DNA from: JAQVSH01 sp964451605
Lineage (GTDB): Bacteria > Bacteroidota > Bacteroidia > Bacteroidales > UBA4181
DNA length: 24,688 bases
Assembly: GCA_964451605.1 (NCBI GenBank)
Contig: CAYVJA010000044.1
Coordinates: 1-24,688, forward strand
Direction: 5' to 3'
The notes beneath the pieces were generated by a model that ran no database searches, was not told the origin of the DNA, and saw only the letters and a program-made list of their open reading frames with translations. The translations under genes and the position numbers were made by a program. Below are positions 1 to 7,830 of this stretch, in pieces. Position 1 is the first letter of the stretch, and each line of letters begins with the position of its first letter.

Positions 1-1
1 G

Positions 2-1126
2 AGAACCCACCCATTGACCCTTTCCCATTTACTGATAGGAGTTTTCTTTCTTTTATCCTGTACGGTGTACGCACAAACCGGTAAGATTATTTCCGGCGTA
101 CCCTGGTATACAAACAACGGCAACCCTGTTTCCGCACATGGTGGAAACGTAGTGAAAGAGGGAGACAGATTCTATTTTTTCGGAGAGTATAAGAACAATG
201 AAAATAACCGATTTGAGGGTTTTTCGTGTTACTCTTCGGCCAACCTCACGGAGTGGAAGTTCGAAGGTATTGTCATGCCTCCGAATCAACAGGGCAGGTT
301 GTCGGGTGCTGAATGTATCGGCGAACGTCCTAAAGTGATGAAATGCCCCAAAACGGGCGAATTTATCCTGTATATGCATGCCGATTCGAACGGCTATCGG
401 AGTCCTGCCGTGGAATATGCCGTTGCCAAACATATTACGGGCCCGTACGTGTATAAGGGGCGTTTGCCTTTCGGTGATTCCTTCATCAGTCGGTGGGATA
501 TGGGTGCTTTCCAGGATGAGGATGGAACGGGTTATATTGTTATGCATCACGGCGACATTTATAAGTTGGCCGACGACTACAAGAGCATCGTTGAACACAC
601 TTTACAGAACGACAATACGCTCAAAACCGAATCGCCTGTCTTGTTTAAGCACAAGGGTCTTTACTACTGGATAGGTTCGGGACTTACAGGTTGGGAACGA
701 AATGACAACATGTACTTTACCGCCGGTTCTTTATCAGGCCCCTGGATTTACAGAGGCATTGTAGCCCCTGAAGGAACATTGACCTGGAATTCTCAATCTA
801 CCTATGTCTTCTCAGTCATCGGCAGTAAAACAACTACCTGTATCTACATGGGCGATCGTTGGTCGTTTCCCAAACAACGTGCTGCCGCAACCTATGTGTG
901 GCAACCTTTGGCCTTTACCGGCCAGGAGATTTCCATGCCTGAGTATCACGAAAACTGGTCGATTGATGTAAAAACCGGAGAATGGAAAGACGTTCTCTTG
1001 AAACCCCGATATGAAATGGCTTACAACCACAAAGCCATCACCTATTCGGGTAATTGGGAGCAATCTACGGGCGATATACCGACACATTCATTTCATTTAG
1101 TAAAGCTTTGGTATTCTGATATTTGA
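2..1126 (+). CDS. GH43-family glycosidase, exo-beta-1,3-galactanase-like (5' partial)
   Basis: Exported glycoside hydrolase with a five-bladed propeller, probably removing galactose or arabinose units from plant side chains. The frame is open to the left edge, so the true start lies outside; numbering here is from the TTG at position 14. A hydrophobic segment ending near Tyr-Ala-Gln (residues 6-21) is the signal peptide. Seen motifs are AHGGNVV (41-47), which takes the place of the catalytic-base Asp region as in GH43 subfamilies 24/34, DEDG (168-171) and KTESP (204-208), where Glu206 should be the general acid, followed by YYWIGSGLTGW. Family knowledge: the AHGG motif is typical of exo-1,3-galactanase-type members that lack the usual base. 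The protein stops soon after the propeller, at what looks like the beginning of a C-terminal binding domain, so it may be truncated. The GH35 gene follows after 73 bases. Family certain, substrate inferred. Confidence 0.85.
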   Translation, partial: RTHPLTLSHLLIGVFFLLSCTVYAQTGKIISGVPWYTNNGNPVSAHGGNVVKEGDRFYFFGEYKNNENNRFEGFSCYSSANLTEWKFEGIVMPPNQQGRLSGAECIGERPKVMKCPKTGEFILYMHADSNGYRSPAVEYAVAKHITGPYVYKGRLPFGDSFISRWDMGAFQDEDGTGYIVMHHGDIYKLADDYKSIVEHTLQNDNTLKTESPVLFKHKGLYYWIGSGLTGWERNDNMYFTAGSLSGPWIYRGIVAPEGTLTWNSQSTYVFSVIGSKTTTCIYMGDRWSFPKQRAAATYVWQPLAFTGQEISMPEYHENWSIDVKTGEWKDVLLKPRYEMAYNHKAITYSGNWEQSTGDIPTHSFHLVKLWYSDI

Positions 1127-1199
1127 TTGAATTCTTAACGCTGATTCATATACATTTTCTACACTTTTGGTTTATTACTCCCTTCTAACCCTTAAACAG

Positions 1200-2870
1200 A
1201 TGAAACTACTAGCCGTTATTTTGTCACTGTTCCTTTCAGCCCTTTCCTTACAGGCACAACTCCGGAACTCCTCTGCTTCTTCGCAAGGAAGTGTTGCCCC
1301 TCCGCATTTCGAATCTGTAAATGGTATAAAGAGGCTTGTTGTTAAGGATAAACCCTTTTTAGTCCTTGGTGGTGAGTTGTTTAATTCCAGTTCGTCGAGT
1401 CTTGCCTATATGGATCCCATCTGGCCCGGCCTGGTGCAATTAAATTTGAATACTGTTCTGGCGGGCGTTTCCTGGGAGTTGGTCGAACCGGAGGAGGGAA
1501 AATTCAATTTTGATTTGGTAGACGGGTTAATCGAAAACGCGCGCAAACACAATCTGAAGATTGTGTTTCTGTGGTTTGCGAGCTGGAAAAATATGGTTTC
1601 GACCTACGTTCCGGGATGGGTGAAAAACAACCGGGAACGATTTCCGTTATTGATCGCGAAGAATGGTGAACCGTACCAGGTGCTCTCCACCTTTTCGGAC
1701 GAAAATGTGAAGGCCGATGCCCGCGCTTTTGCTGCTCTGATGAAGCACATCAAAGAGGTTGATGCTGCCGAACAGACGGTAATCATGATGCAGGTAGAAA
1801 ATGAGGTGGGCACAAACGGGGGAGATAGAGACCACTCGGAGATAGCCACAAAAGCGTTCAATAGCCAGGTGCCGGAAAATCTGATCTCTTACCTTGAAAA
1901 AAACAAATCCTCCTTAATCCCTGAATTGAAACAACTCTGGGCCGAAAACGGGTATCGAACCAAAGGAAATTGGAGCGATATTTTTGGTGAAGGCGGCGCC
2001 ACAAACGAGATTTTCATGGCATGGCAGCTGGGAAGCTATATTGGCAAGGTGATAGAGGCCGGAAAGGAGGCCTATGCAATTCCGATGTTTGTGAATGCAG
2101 CCATTGGACGGCAAGATGAAAAATTGGGTTCGTATCCGTCCGGAGGGCCGCTTCCTTTTGTGATGGATGTATGGCGTGCCGCTGCCCCGAAGCTTGATAT
2201 GATTTGCCCGGATATCTATTTTGGTGACTTTTTAGGTCATTGCAGGAAATATACGCAATCGGGAAATCCCCTGTTTATCCCCGAAACAGGTGCAGGCGAA
2301 AGAGGAGCCGCTAACGCACTTCAGGCTTTTGTAAATTTCAAGGCCATCGGTTTTTCTCCCTTCGGAATTGACAGCAGAATGGGATCTTCCACAGGAGACA
2401 ATCCTTTCGCTCAAGCGTATGGCGTGTTGAACCAACTATCCCCGTTCATCTTGAATTCGGAACCCAAGAGACAAATGGTTGCGATCTTGCCCGACTCTGC
2501 AAATTCGTTCGTTGAACTGGGCGCTTACCGCATTGATTGCTTTCCTCAGCGTTCCAGAATGGCAGGCAGCTCACCTTCTATGAGCTACGCCGTCCTGATT
2601 GAGGAGAAGCCGGGTGAATATATTATTGCCGCAAAAAGCGTTGTAATGCATTTTTCGCTAAAAAACAGAAAAGAGGAGGTAACAGGAATTTTGTCAGCTG
2701 AAGAGGGCCGATTTGAAAATGAAAAGTGGATTCCTGGACGCAGGTTGAATGGCGACGAAATTATGGTCGATTATGATCTGTCGAAAATGTATAAATCGGG
2801 GAAATCCGGTAACGGGTTAAAATTTGGCAGCTCAATGACCATTCAGCGAGTGAAATTATACAACTACTGA
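1200..2870 (+). CDS. GH35-type beta-galactosidase with DUF5597 C-terminal domain
   Basis: Predicted exported beta-galactosidase-like enzyme (clan GH-A TIM barrel). The ATG at 1200 is chosen over an upstream in-frame ATG at 1167 because it begins a clean signal peptide (MKLLAVILSLFLSALSLQAQ). The barrel runs from about residue 35 to 400. QVENEVG (198-204) carries the acid/base Glu202 and IPETGAG (360-366) the nucleophile Glu362, both in the order expected for GH35. The C-terminal 150 residues, rich in beta strands, match the DUF5597 domain that follows such barrels. Length (556 aa) fits the family. It follows the GH43 gene on the same strand and converges on the M28 gene with only 9 bases between stops. 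The substrate is inferred to be a beta-galactosidic side chain, in keeping with the galactanase-like neighbour. Confidence 0.9.
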   Translation: MKLLAVILSLFLSALSLQAQLRNSSASSQGSVAPPHFESVNGIKRLVVKDKPFLVLGGELFNSSSSSLAYMDPIWPGLVQLNLNTVLAGVSWELVEPEEGKFNFDLVDGLIENARKHNLKIVFLWFASWKNMVSTYVPGWVKNNRERFPLLIAKNGEPYQVLSTFSDENVKADARAFAALMKHIKEVDAAEQTVIMMQVENEVGTNGGDRDHSEIATKAFNSQVPENLISYLEKNKSSLIPELKQLWAENGYRTKGNWSDIFGEGGATNEIFMAWQLGSYIGKVIEAGKEAYAIPMFVNAAIGRQDEKLGSYPSGGPLPFVMDVWRAAAPKLDMICPDIYFGDFLGHCRKYTQSGNPLFIPETGAGERGAANALQAFVNFKAIGFSPFGIDSRMGSSTGDNPFAQAYGVLNQLSPFILNSEPKRQMVAILPDSANSFVELGAYRIDCFPQRSRMAGSSPSMSYAVLIEEKPGEYIIAAKSVVMHFSLKNRKEEVTGILSAEEGRFENEKWIPGRRLNGDEIMVDYDLSKMYKSGKSGNGLKFGSSMTIQRVKLYNY

Positions 2871-2879
2871 TTCTCATCC

Positions 2880-4112
2880 CTACCCAACGACATCCGGAGC
2901 TAGTTTTCTGATGTATGCGGCAATGGCCAGGGCGCACTCGGCTACTCGTTCAAAGTCGACGATACCCGGATGGTCGTTGGGGGTGTGAGTAATCTCCTGA
3001 TTGTCCATGTGTTCGATAAACCATTGTGAGCTCACGGCAATGGCAGGAAGCCCGTTTTGGAGGAAAATGCTGTGGTCGCCCTGATACCAGGGGAGTCCTT
3101 CTACAATTTCGGGGGTTTCCCGGAGCAGCTGCTGAAATGCGGAGTGCATGGGCTCAGGCAGATCGAAGGGCGAGAAGCAGGAGAGCCCCTCCTTGTAGCC
3201 GGCACCGTCGATGTTGATGTTCAGCAGTATGTTGAGGAGTTTCTCCCGATTCTGTTCCAGGTATTTTACTTGTCCCGGGGCGCCGTAGTAGTCTTCGCCA
3301 TTGAAGAAGGCCAGTTCAATGGGGTAGTTCGCGGGCTGTTGTTTCAGGAGTTCGGCCAGGAGAAGAAGAACGGTAACGCCTGTTCCGTTGTCGATAGCCC
3401 CCGGAGTGCCGATTTTTGCATCAATATGTGCCGAAATAACAATTCTTTTCGACGATTTGGCCGGTTTTCGGGCAATCAGGTTGAATGCCTTCTCCGGAAT
3501 GCGCCGGGCCTTTGAGATGAGGGTAATGGGGTGATCCGACAAACGCAGTAGTCTCTCGCCTTCGGTATCTTTCATATAGACCGAGGGGATGTCGAAGTCG
3601 CCATCTTCGAAGAGCGGGAAGGGATAGGCTCCGCCTGCTACGGAGGCGTTGTGGCCGGTGGCGCAGATAAGGGCTTTCGGCCCTCCTTTTTCGAGCAGCG
3701 AAATGATATGTTGGTGTGCTTCCGGATTCCAAAAGGGGAAGAACTTGGGGGCAATCTGTTCGGCGGCAATTTCTCCGTGCAGCAGTATAATTTTGTTGTG
3801 GATATCCCTTTTCTCCAACTCTTCGACAGATCCTACAGCAATCCATTCGCCCTCTTCCGCGCAGCCCCTGCTGTAGGGCGAAGAGAATACGCTAAAAGAC
3901 TCTCCGTTACAGGTTAAGGCAGCCCCTTCGGTTTCCCAGTCCATTACCGTAAGGGGAGTGATTTCTGCATCCCAGCCGGCAGCCTCTACAATCTGTCCCG
4001 CATAGGCGGTGGCCAGTCGGTTTCCCTCGCTTCCCACACGGCGTTCGCCAATTTCGGTGCATAAATGATGCAGATGACGTTTTGCTTTTTCGATGAGAAT
4101 AGATTTGTCCAT
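2880..4112 (-). CDS. M28-family zinc aminopeptidase-like protein, cytoplasmic
   Basis: A 410-residue metallopeptidase that would release amino acids from peptides using two zinc ions. The ligands are all visible: His229 and Asp231 in SAHID, Asp241 in AIDNGTG, Glu273-Asp274 in FFNGED, Asp302 in NIDGAG and His376 in THTPND. A PA-like insert lies at about residues 88-200. There is no signal peptide, which is less usual for M28 in this phylum and suggests a cytoplasmic enzyme. The start is placed at MDKSILIEKA because everything upstream in frame is a translation of 8-base tandem repeats; an ATG at 4289 would add a 59-residue low-complexity extension. The tandem repeats end three bases before this start codon. 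An AraC gene lies upstream on the same strand. Family firm; natural substrate unknown. Confidence 0.9.
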   Translation of the reverse strand: MDKSILIEKAKRHLHHLCTEIGERRVGSEGNRLATAYAGQIVEAAGWDAEITPLTVMDWETEGAALTCNGESFSVFSSPYSRGCAEEGEWIAVGSVEELEKRDIHNKIILLHGEIAAEQIAPKFFPFWNPEAHQHIISLLEKGGPKALICATGHNASVAGGAYPFPLFEDGDFDIPSVYMKDTEGERLLRLSDHPITLISKARRIPEKAFNLIARKPAKSSKRIVISAHIDAKIGTPGAIDNGTGVTVLLLLAELLKQQPANYPIELAFFNGEDYYGAPGQVKYLEQNREKLLNILLNINIDGAGYKEGLSCFSPFDLPEPMHSAFQQLLRETPEIVEGLPWYQGDHSIFLQNGLPAIAVSSQWFIEHMDNQEITHTPNDHPGIVDFERVAECALAIAAYIRKLAPDVVG

Positions 4113-4115
4113 ATT

Positions 4116-4179
4116 CTGGTGTTTTAGTGCTCTATTGCTCTGGTGCTCTGGTGCTCTGGTGCTCTGGTGCTTTAATGAA
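4116..4179. repeat. 8-bp tandem repeat, unit CTGGTGCT
   Basis: Eight consecutive 8-base units: CTGGTGTT, TTAGTGCT, CTATTGCT, four perfect CTGGTGCT, then TTAATGAA. The array sits three bases upstream of the M28 start codon. The unit is not a multiple of three. The same unit occurs again near 16645. Confidence 0.9.
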
Positions 4180-4182
4180 ACA

Positions 4183-4206
4183 GTGTAGCAGTGTAGCAGT
4201 GATGAA
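4183..4206. repeat. 8-bp tandem repeat, unit GTGTAGCA
   Basis: Two perfect GTGTAGCA units followed by GTGATGAA. The first 22 bases of this element are identical to 16687-16708, 12.5 kb away, so it belongs to a dispersed module. Confidence 0.85.
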
Positions 4207-4261
4207 TGAATGGGACAAAGATAGGGGGTGGGGAGGGGAGGAAATTGTAAAAAATGGACAT

Positions 4262-4356
4262 AATAGTGCTCTAGTGCATCGAAGCGCATTCGCGCTTCAA
4301 GTGCTCTAATGCTGCGCTTCAGCGCGATTCACTCGAGCACTTGCGCGCAGCGCGAA
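4262..4356. repeat. GC-rich palindromic cluster between AraC and M28 genes
   Basis: The segment contains a perfect 7-bp hairpin (GAAGCGC, loop ATTC, GCGCTTC; 4281-4298), a second short one (GCGCT-TC-AGCGC; 4314-4325) and an imperfect GCGC-rich palindrome near 4341-4356, separated by copies of AGTGCTCTA or ACTCGAGCAC. It lies directly downstream of the AraC stop on the minus strand, so it could also act as a transcription end, although no T-run follows. Composition resembles the GCGCTGCGCGCG motifs at 16630-16681. Confidence 0.7.
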
Positions 4357-4359
4357 GAT

Positions 4360-5157
4360 TTAGTTGTCGAAGTAGTCGGAGTGGGGTGGGCAGGTGGCGA
4401 GGTATTGGCGGGGGGTGTAGCCGGAGAGGGTTTTGAACTCTTTGATCATGTGCGATTGGTCGTAGTAGTGGCAATCGCAGGCCAGGGTGGTGAGGAGTAG
4501 CTCCGGTTGTTGTTCGAGTTGTTGTAAGGCTCTCTGGAAGCGGATTATGCGTGCGAATTCTTTGGGGGTGGTGCCGATGTGATCGGCAAAGACCCGGCTA
4601 AATTGTTTATGGCTCAGGCAGGCCGCTTCGGCCAGTCGGTCGATGTCGTTTTCGCCGGAATGAATGAGCCGAAGGCTTGCTTCCAGGCGGTGAAGATTGT
4701 GGCTGGCAGGGGGCGTGAGTCGTTCCAGAAGGAATGCTTCGATAAGGCTGACGGCAAGGCCATCGCTTTCGCAACCGGCAATGCGGCTTTCCAGTTCGGA
4801 GAGTGACTTATCGCCCATATCGCCTGCATCCAATCGTTCGCCGGCTGCCAGAATGGCCGGAAACCGGAAGAAGGCTCGAACACCTGCCGGTCGGAAAACC
4901 ACGGAGATCATATCTACCTGCCCCTCGTACGAGAGGTCGGCAAAGGTATAATCCTGGCCGCTGAGAAAGGCGCGGGGTTGAAACTCTTTTGCCTGCAGGG
5001 AGAGCAAACGGACAGATCGGTGAAAGATCAGGCTCATCATTCCGGTAGGCACAGTCCTGACGGCTGCGCCCGGCAGACCAACGGTCTTTAAGAGCCAGTA
5101 ATGCTTTATGTAAGGGGCAAGTGGAGAGGTGGGTTGTATGATGGTAAATGCTTCCAT
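4360..5157 (-). CDS. AraC-family transcriptional regulator
   Basis: A 265-residue DNA-binding regulator. The C-terminal AraC/XylS double helix-turn-helix spans about residues 160-255 and ends with the characteristic GYTPRQYL. The first helix-turn-helix has LAEAACLSHKQFSRVF. The N-terminal 140 residues resemble the effector/oligomerisation domain common in AraC proteins of this phylum (DUF6597-like), with VPTGMMSLIFH near residue 36. No signal peptide or membrane segment. A good -7 box lies 17 bases upstream of the start, preceded by a run of nine G (see that feature). Target genes cannot be read from the sequence; the M28 peptidase downstream and the sugar-enzyme operon upstream are both candidates. 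Annotation of the class is secure, effector unknown. Confidence 0.9.
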   Translation of the reverse strand: MEAFTIIQPTSPLAPYIKHYWLLKTVGLPGAAVRTVPTGMMSLIFHRSVRLLSLQAKEFQPRAFLSGQDYTFADLSYEGQVDMISVVFRPAGVRAFFRFPAILAAGERLDAGDMGDKSLSELESRIAGCESDGLAVSLIEAFLLERLTPPASHNLHRLEASLRLIHSGENDIDRLAEAACLSHKQFSRVFADHIGTTPKEFARIIRFQRALQQLEQQPELLLTTLACDCHYYDQSHMIKEFKTLSGYTPRQYLATCPPHSDYFDN

Positions 5158-5173
5158 ACTTTGATCTGCCTTT

Positions 5174-5190
5174 CAAAACTACCCCCCCCC
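5174..5190 (-). promoter_or_regulatory. Bacteroides-type -7 box next to a G9 tract
   Basis: On the minus strand TAGTTTTG (5181-5174) fits the TAnnTTTG consensus exactly and lies just upstream of the AraC start. A run of nine G (5190-5182) abuts it inside the spacer. I see no good TTTG -33 element at the usual distance, so promoter strength is uncertain. Confidence 0.5.
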
Positions 5191-5194
5191 TTAA

Positions 5195-5214
5195 CCGAAC
5201 GATCCTTGGTTCGG
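5195..5214. repeat. Inverted repeat between GH43 and AraC genes
   Basis: CCGAAC and GTTCGG are separated by 8 bases. It lies 39 bases after the GH43 stop and 13 bases upstream of the -7 box of araC. It may be a terminator of the GH43 operon (no T-run follows) or an operator of the AraC gene. Confidence 0.45.
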
Positions 5215-5253
5215 GAGAGCAGGTTCAACGAAAAGGTGTTTTAAATATCGCGA

Positions 5254-6366
5254 CTATGGCTCAGATGACGGCATAAGTTTCTGCAGCTCCTGCCGGGTGA
5301 GGTAGGTTACAGCACCATGTTTGGGGCTTTTGAAGTTGGTGGTTTTCATTACCCCTTCGTTAAAGTGGCCCAGATTTTTGTAGGTAACAAAATCTTTGGT
5401 TTCGCTGAATCCCATATTGCTGGGACGGGCGCCGTAAACGTCGTACATCAGCACATAGGTGTCGGTTCCCAGCCGTTTGAAGAGATTTGGGGCTTCGGTC
5501 GAGACCTTTTCAGGGTCGATACGGGTGGTGTCGGCTTTGAAGCCTTCGTTGATTTTATCGGAAACGGAGTGAAGAACCCTGGCGTTCGAAACATAGAAGA
5601 GCTGATATTGGTCACCTACCCGGGTGAGATCGCCGTCGAGCCCCCCGATTTCGGTGATCCGTTTAGGGGTGGTCTCCAGTTGGGTGAAGGCCTCGTTGGC
5701 GTAAGCATAGTACATGTGGCACTCCTTGTTGTTGTAGCGAATGGTGAAGTAGACCATCATCTTGTTGGCTACGGGGTCGAAAATGGTTTGGGGTGCCCAG
5801 GAGCAGTCGATGTCGCCCAACTCCGGGAAGGCTTTGTCGACCCGAAAGTCGGAGTGGCTCCAATGTTTGAGGTCGTACGACTTCATCAGGACAATGGCCC
5901 GGTTGTTTCCCCACCCGTATTTCTCGGCAGGCCGTTCAAACTCGGTATCGCGGAAACCGGCCCGTTTGCCGAAGATGTGCAGGTCGGTCATGGCCAGATA
6001 GAAGGCTCCGTCGGGTCCACGGGTAATGTGAGGGTCGCGTACCCCCTTTTGTTCGGCCAGCTTTTCGCCGACAAAGATGGGCTTCGCTCCGTTGATGTCG
6101 GTAAAGGTGTAGCCGTCGGAGCTGATAGCCATGTAGGCCGACTGATCCTGATCTTTGAAATAGACCAGGAGATATCCGGCCAGCTCTTTTTCGTTGTATT
6201 CGGGGAAATCCTTCGGTTTTTCGAGTTTCGACACAATCTCGATGGTAAAGGGCCCGGTAGAGGGAGCCTCAGCTGCGGGCGCTACTTGATTATTCTGTGC
6301 TATGGCAGCAGAAAAGGGAAACAGTGCCGAGAAGAGTGCCGATAGAGAGTAAACAAAAAGTTTCAT
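5254..6366 (-). CDS. GH43-like five-bladed propeller glycosidase
   Basis: An exported 370-residue enzyme with a clear signal peptide (residues 1-24, ending SAAIAQ) and a single propeller domain. GVRDPHI (108-114) supplies the likely catalytic base Asp111, SWAPQTIFD (189-197) is the typical second-blade motif, GLDGD (242-246) may hold the pKa-modulating Asp, and STEAPNLFK (289-297) the likely general acid Glu291. These fit GH43-type arabinofuranosidases or xylosidases, but I cannot place the subfamily. It lies 34 bases downstream of the DUF1593 gene on the same strand and is probably co-transcribed with it. No terminal binding module is present. A long open frame on the opposite strand is a shadow. 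Confidence 0.8.
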   Translation of the reverse strand: MKLFVYSLSALFSALFPFSAAIAQNNQVAPAAEAPSTGPFTIEIVSKLEKPKDFPEYNEKELAGYLLVYFKDQDQSAYMAISSDGYTFTDINGAKPIFVGEKLAEQKGVRDPHITRGPDGAFYLAMTDLHIFGKRAGFRDTEFERPAEKYGWGNNRAIVLMKSYDLKHWSHSDFRVDKAFPELGDIDCSWAPQTIFDPVANKMMVYFTIRYNNKECHMYYAYANEAFTQLETTPKRITEIGGLDGDLTRVGDQYQLFYVSNARVLHSVSDKINEGFKADTTRIDPEKVSTEAPNLFKRLGTDTYVLMYDVYGARPSNMGFSETKDFVTYKNLGHFNEGVMKTTNFKSPKHGAVTYLTRQELQKLMPSSEP

Positions 6367-6400
6367 GGGTTTTCGAGTTAATCGGATAGAGAATGGCGTG

Positions 6401-7813
6401 TTATTTCACCGTTACAATGATTCTCCGGTAACCGGTCAGGTTGTGCGTGCCGTTATCGGTTACTTCGCAGATAAGATGCAATGTGTGGCCGGTAGCATCG
6501 GCCGGGATATGCAGGGTGACTATGTCCGATTCGCGGTTGTCGAGGGTAACAGGACCCGGATAAGTGCCCGCTTCGGGAATGATCCACCAGCGAAAACGCA
6601 AGGTATCACCGTCGGGATCGAGCGATTTCGATGCATCGAGCCGGATTATCTCCCCGCTTTTACCAATCATTTCAATGGGTTGAATTCCCCGGTTTTTCCC
6701 GAGTATCACCACCGGGTTGCGGTTTCCGGTACCCTTTTGGGCCCAATCCATTCGTGCCGCAAAATTTGCAAAGGCTGCCGGATAGAAGTAGTCGAAATAG
6801 TGGGAGCAGATCTGATGGGGCTCTCCGGAAGCATTGGTGTAGGAGGAGGTTTTGCTGTCGCGCCCGGGCCCGAAGGCAAAATAGCCACTCCAACCGACCT
6901 GGGTGGGTATGTCCGGATTGGAGAGTCCGTTGGGCATGATGTGTAAAAACGAGGGGGTGTCGCCCTCGACGCCCCATTTGTATTTGGGGTATAAACGCCC
7001 CAGATTTCCGTGCTGCTGGATATGAAGTGCATATTGATCCCATTTGTTTACTCCGGTTTCGTTGTGCTTAAGCCAAGCACATTCGCACCAGAGAAACGTG
7101 AGCTCTTTGGCAAATTGTCTCATCCAATGGTGCGCACTTTTTTCGTAAGGGATGGTATCGCCCCTCGACCAGGGCCTGTCCTGATCGGTGATGGTATAAA
7201 TGCGAAATTTTTGCAGAAAGTGCTTCAGTTCCGCTTCCGTTCTCTCTTGTTTTACCCGCCAGATGGCCTGCGCAAAGGTATTTGCACCTCCCCAGGTTGC
7301 TATCCAGATGGGTCGGGGGTCTTTTTCGTCGGCCAGTGCAATAATTCTTTGGCTTCCCTCCGAATCATTTTCCGAACCCAGCGCTTTGATTCCCATTTTT
7401 CGGCTTCCCAACACAGTTCGCGAACGGAGATAGGCAGGAGAGGGCCAGTATCCCAAAGCCTGCTTTGATTCATCCTTAAGGAATTTAGTTTGACCCGATC
7501 GTTTTTGCAGGTTTGGCAGATCTTTTTCGTAGGCATTCAACGCATCGTGAATCAGGTCGATGCGTTCGCTGCCCCCGGTATTGCTCCAACCGGTGGTGGC
7601 AATCAACGCCTCAATCTCGAACAGGTCGGCATGCGCCAGCAACCGCACCATCGACTCCATATCGTCGGGTTCGACCTGGTTTGGGGCGATGTCGGTAAGC
7701 ACCACAATTCGTGGTTTACTGCTCTGCCTTTCCGCTTTTGAGTTGGCAAAAGCGGCTGTCGAGACAGAAAGCAGAACGAAAAGAGAGGGAAAGACAAAAG
7801 CGAAAATCCTCAT
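6401..7813 (-). CDS. DUF1593 / nucleoside hydrolase-like (Sde182-type) exported protein
   Basis: A 470-residue secreted protein with signal peptide (1-23, ending TAAFAN). The main domain has a nucleoside-hydrolase-like fold: VVLTDIAPNQVEPDDMES near residues 37-54 gives Asp41, Asp50 and Asp51, the places where nucleoside hydrolases bind calcium. A beta-sandwich domain follows from about residue 375 (DGDTLRFRW, then VTLHIPADATGHTLHL), as in the cellulose-binding protein Sde182 family. The family is regularly found in polysaccharide loci; its true reaction is not settled, so a glycosidic or N-ribosidic cleavage is inference. It starts 17 bases after the repeat lipoprotein stop and precedes a GH43 gene by 34 bases, which indicates one transcript. 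Confidence 0.85.
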   Translation of the reverse strand: MRIFAFVFPSLFVLLSVSTAAFANSKAERQSSKPRIVVLTDIAPNQVEPDDMESMVRLLAHADLFEIEALIATTGWSNTGGSERIDLIHDALNAYEKDLPNLQKRSGQTKFLKDESKQALGYWPSPAYLRSRTVLGSRKMGIKALGSENDSEGSQRIIALADEKDPRPIWIATWGGANTFAQAIWRVKQERTEAELKHFLQKFRIYTITDQDRPWSRGDTIPYEKSAHHWMRQFAKELTFLWCECAWLKHNETGVNKWDQYALHIQQHGNLGRLYPKYKWGVEGDTPSFLHIMPNGLSNPDIPTQVGWSGYFAFGPGRDSKTSSYTNASGEPHQICSHYFDYFYPAAFANFAARMDWAQKGTGNRNPVVILGKNRGIQPIEMIGKSGEIIRLDASKSLDPDGDTLRFRWWIIPEAGTYPGPVTLDNRESDIVTLHIPADATGHTLHLICEVTDNGTHNLTGYRRIIVTVK

Positions 7814-7830
7814 GGCTTGCTTTGGGGAGA

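Noticed and set aside
14..61. Lipoprotein signal (LLSC) in the first GH43
   Set aside because: LLSC is possible, but the hydrophobic core continues to a good Sec cleavage site at YAQ and the real N-terminus is outside the window, so I leave the anchor undecided.
3057..3515. 152-codon open frame opposite the M28 gene
   Set aside because: Shadow of the peptidase gene, whose zinc ligands are all in the other frame.
4113..4289. 59-residue N-terminal extension of the M28 peptidase
   Set aside because: It is a translation of 8-bp tandem repeats (HQSTRAPE-like), with no signal or domain; the start at 4112 fits the family.
5317..6345. Open frame of 342 codons on the plus strand opposite GH43
   Set aside because: It is antisense to a gene with signal peptide and catalytic motifs; the protein is rich in Val, Gly and Phe from the complementary codons and shows no domain.
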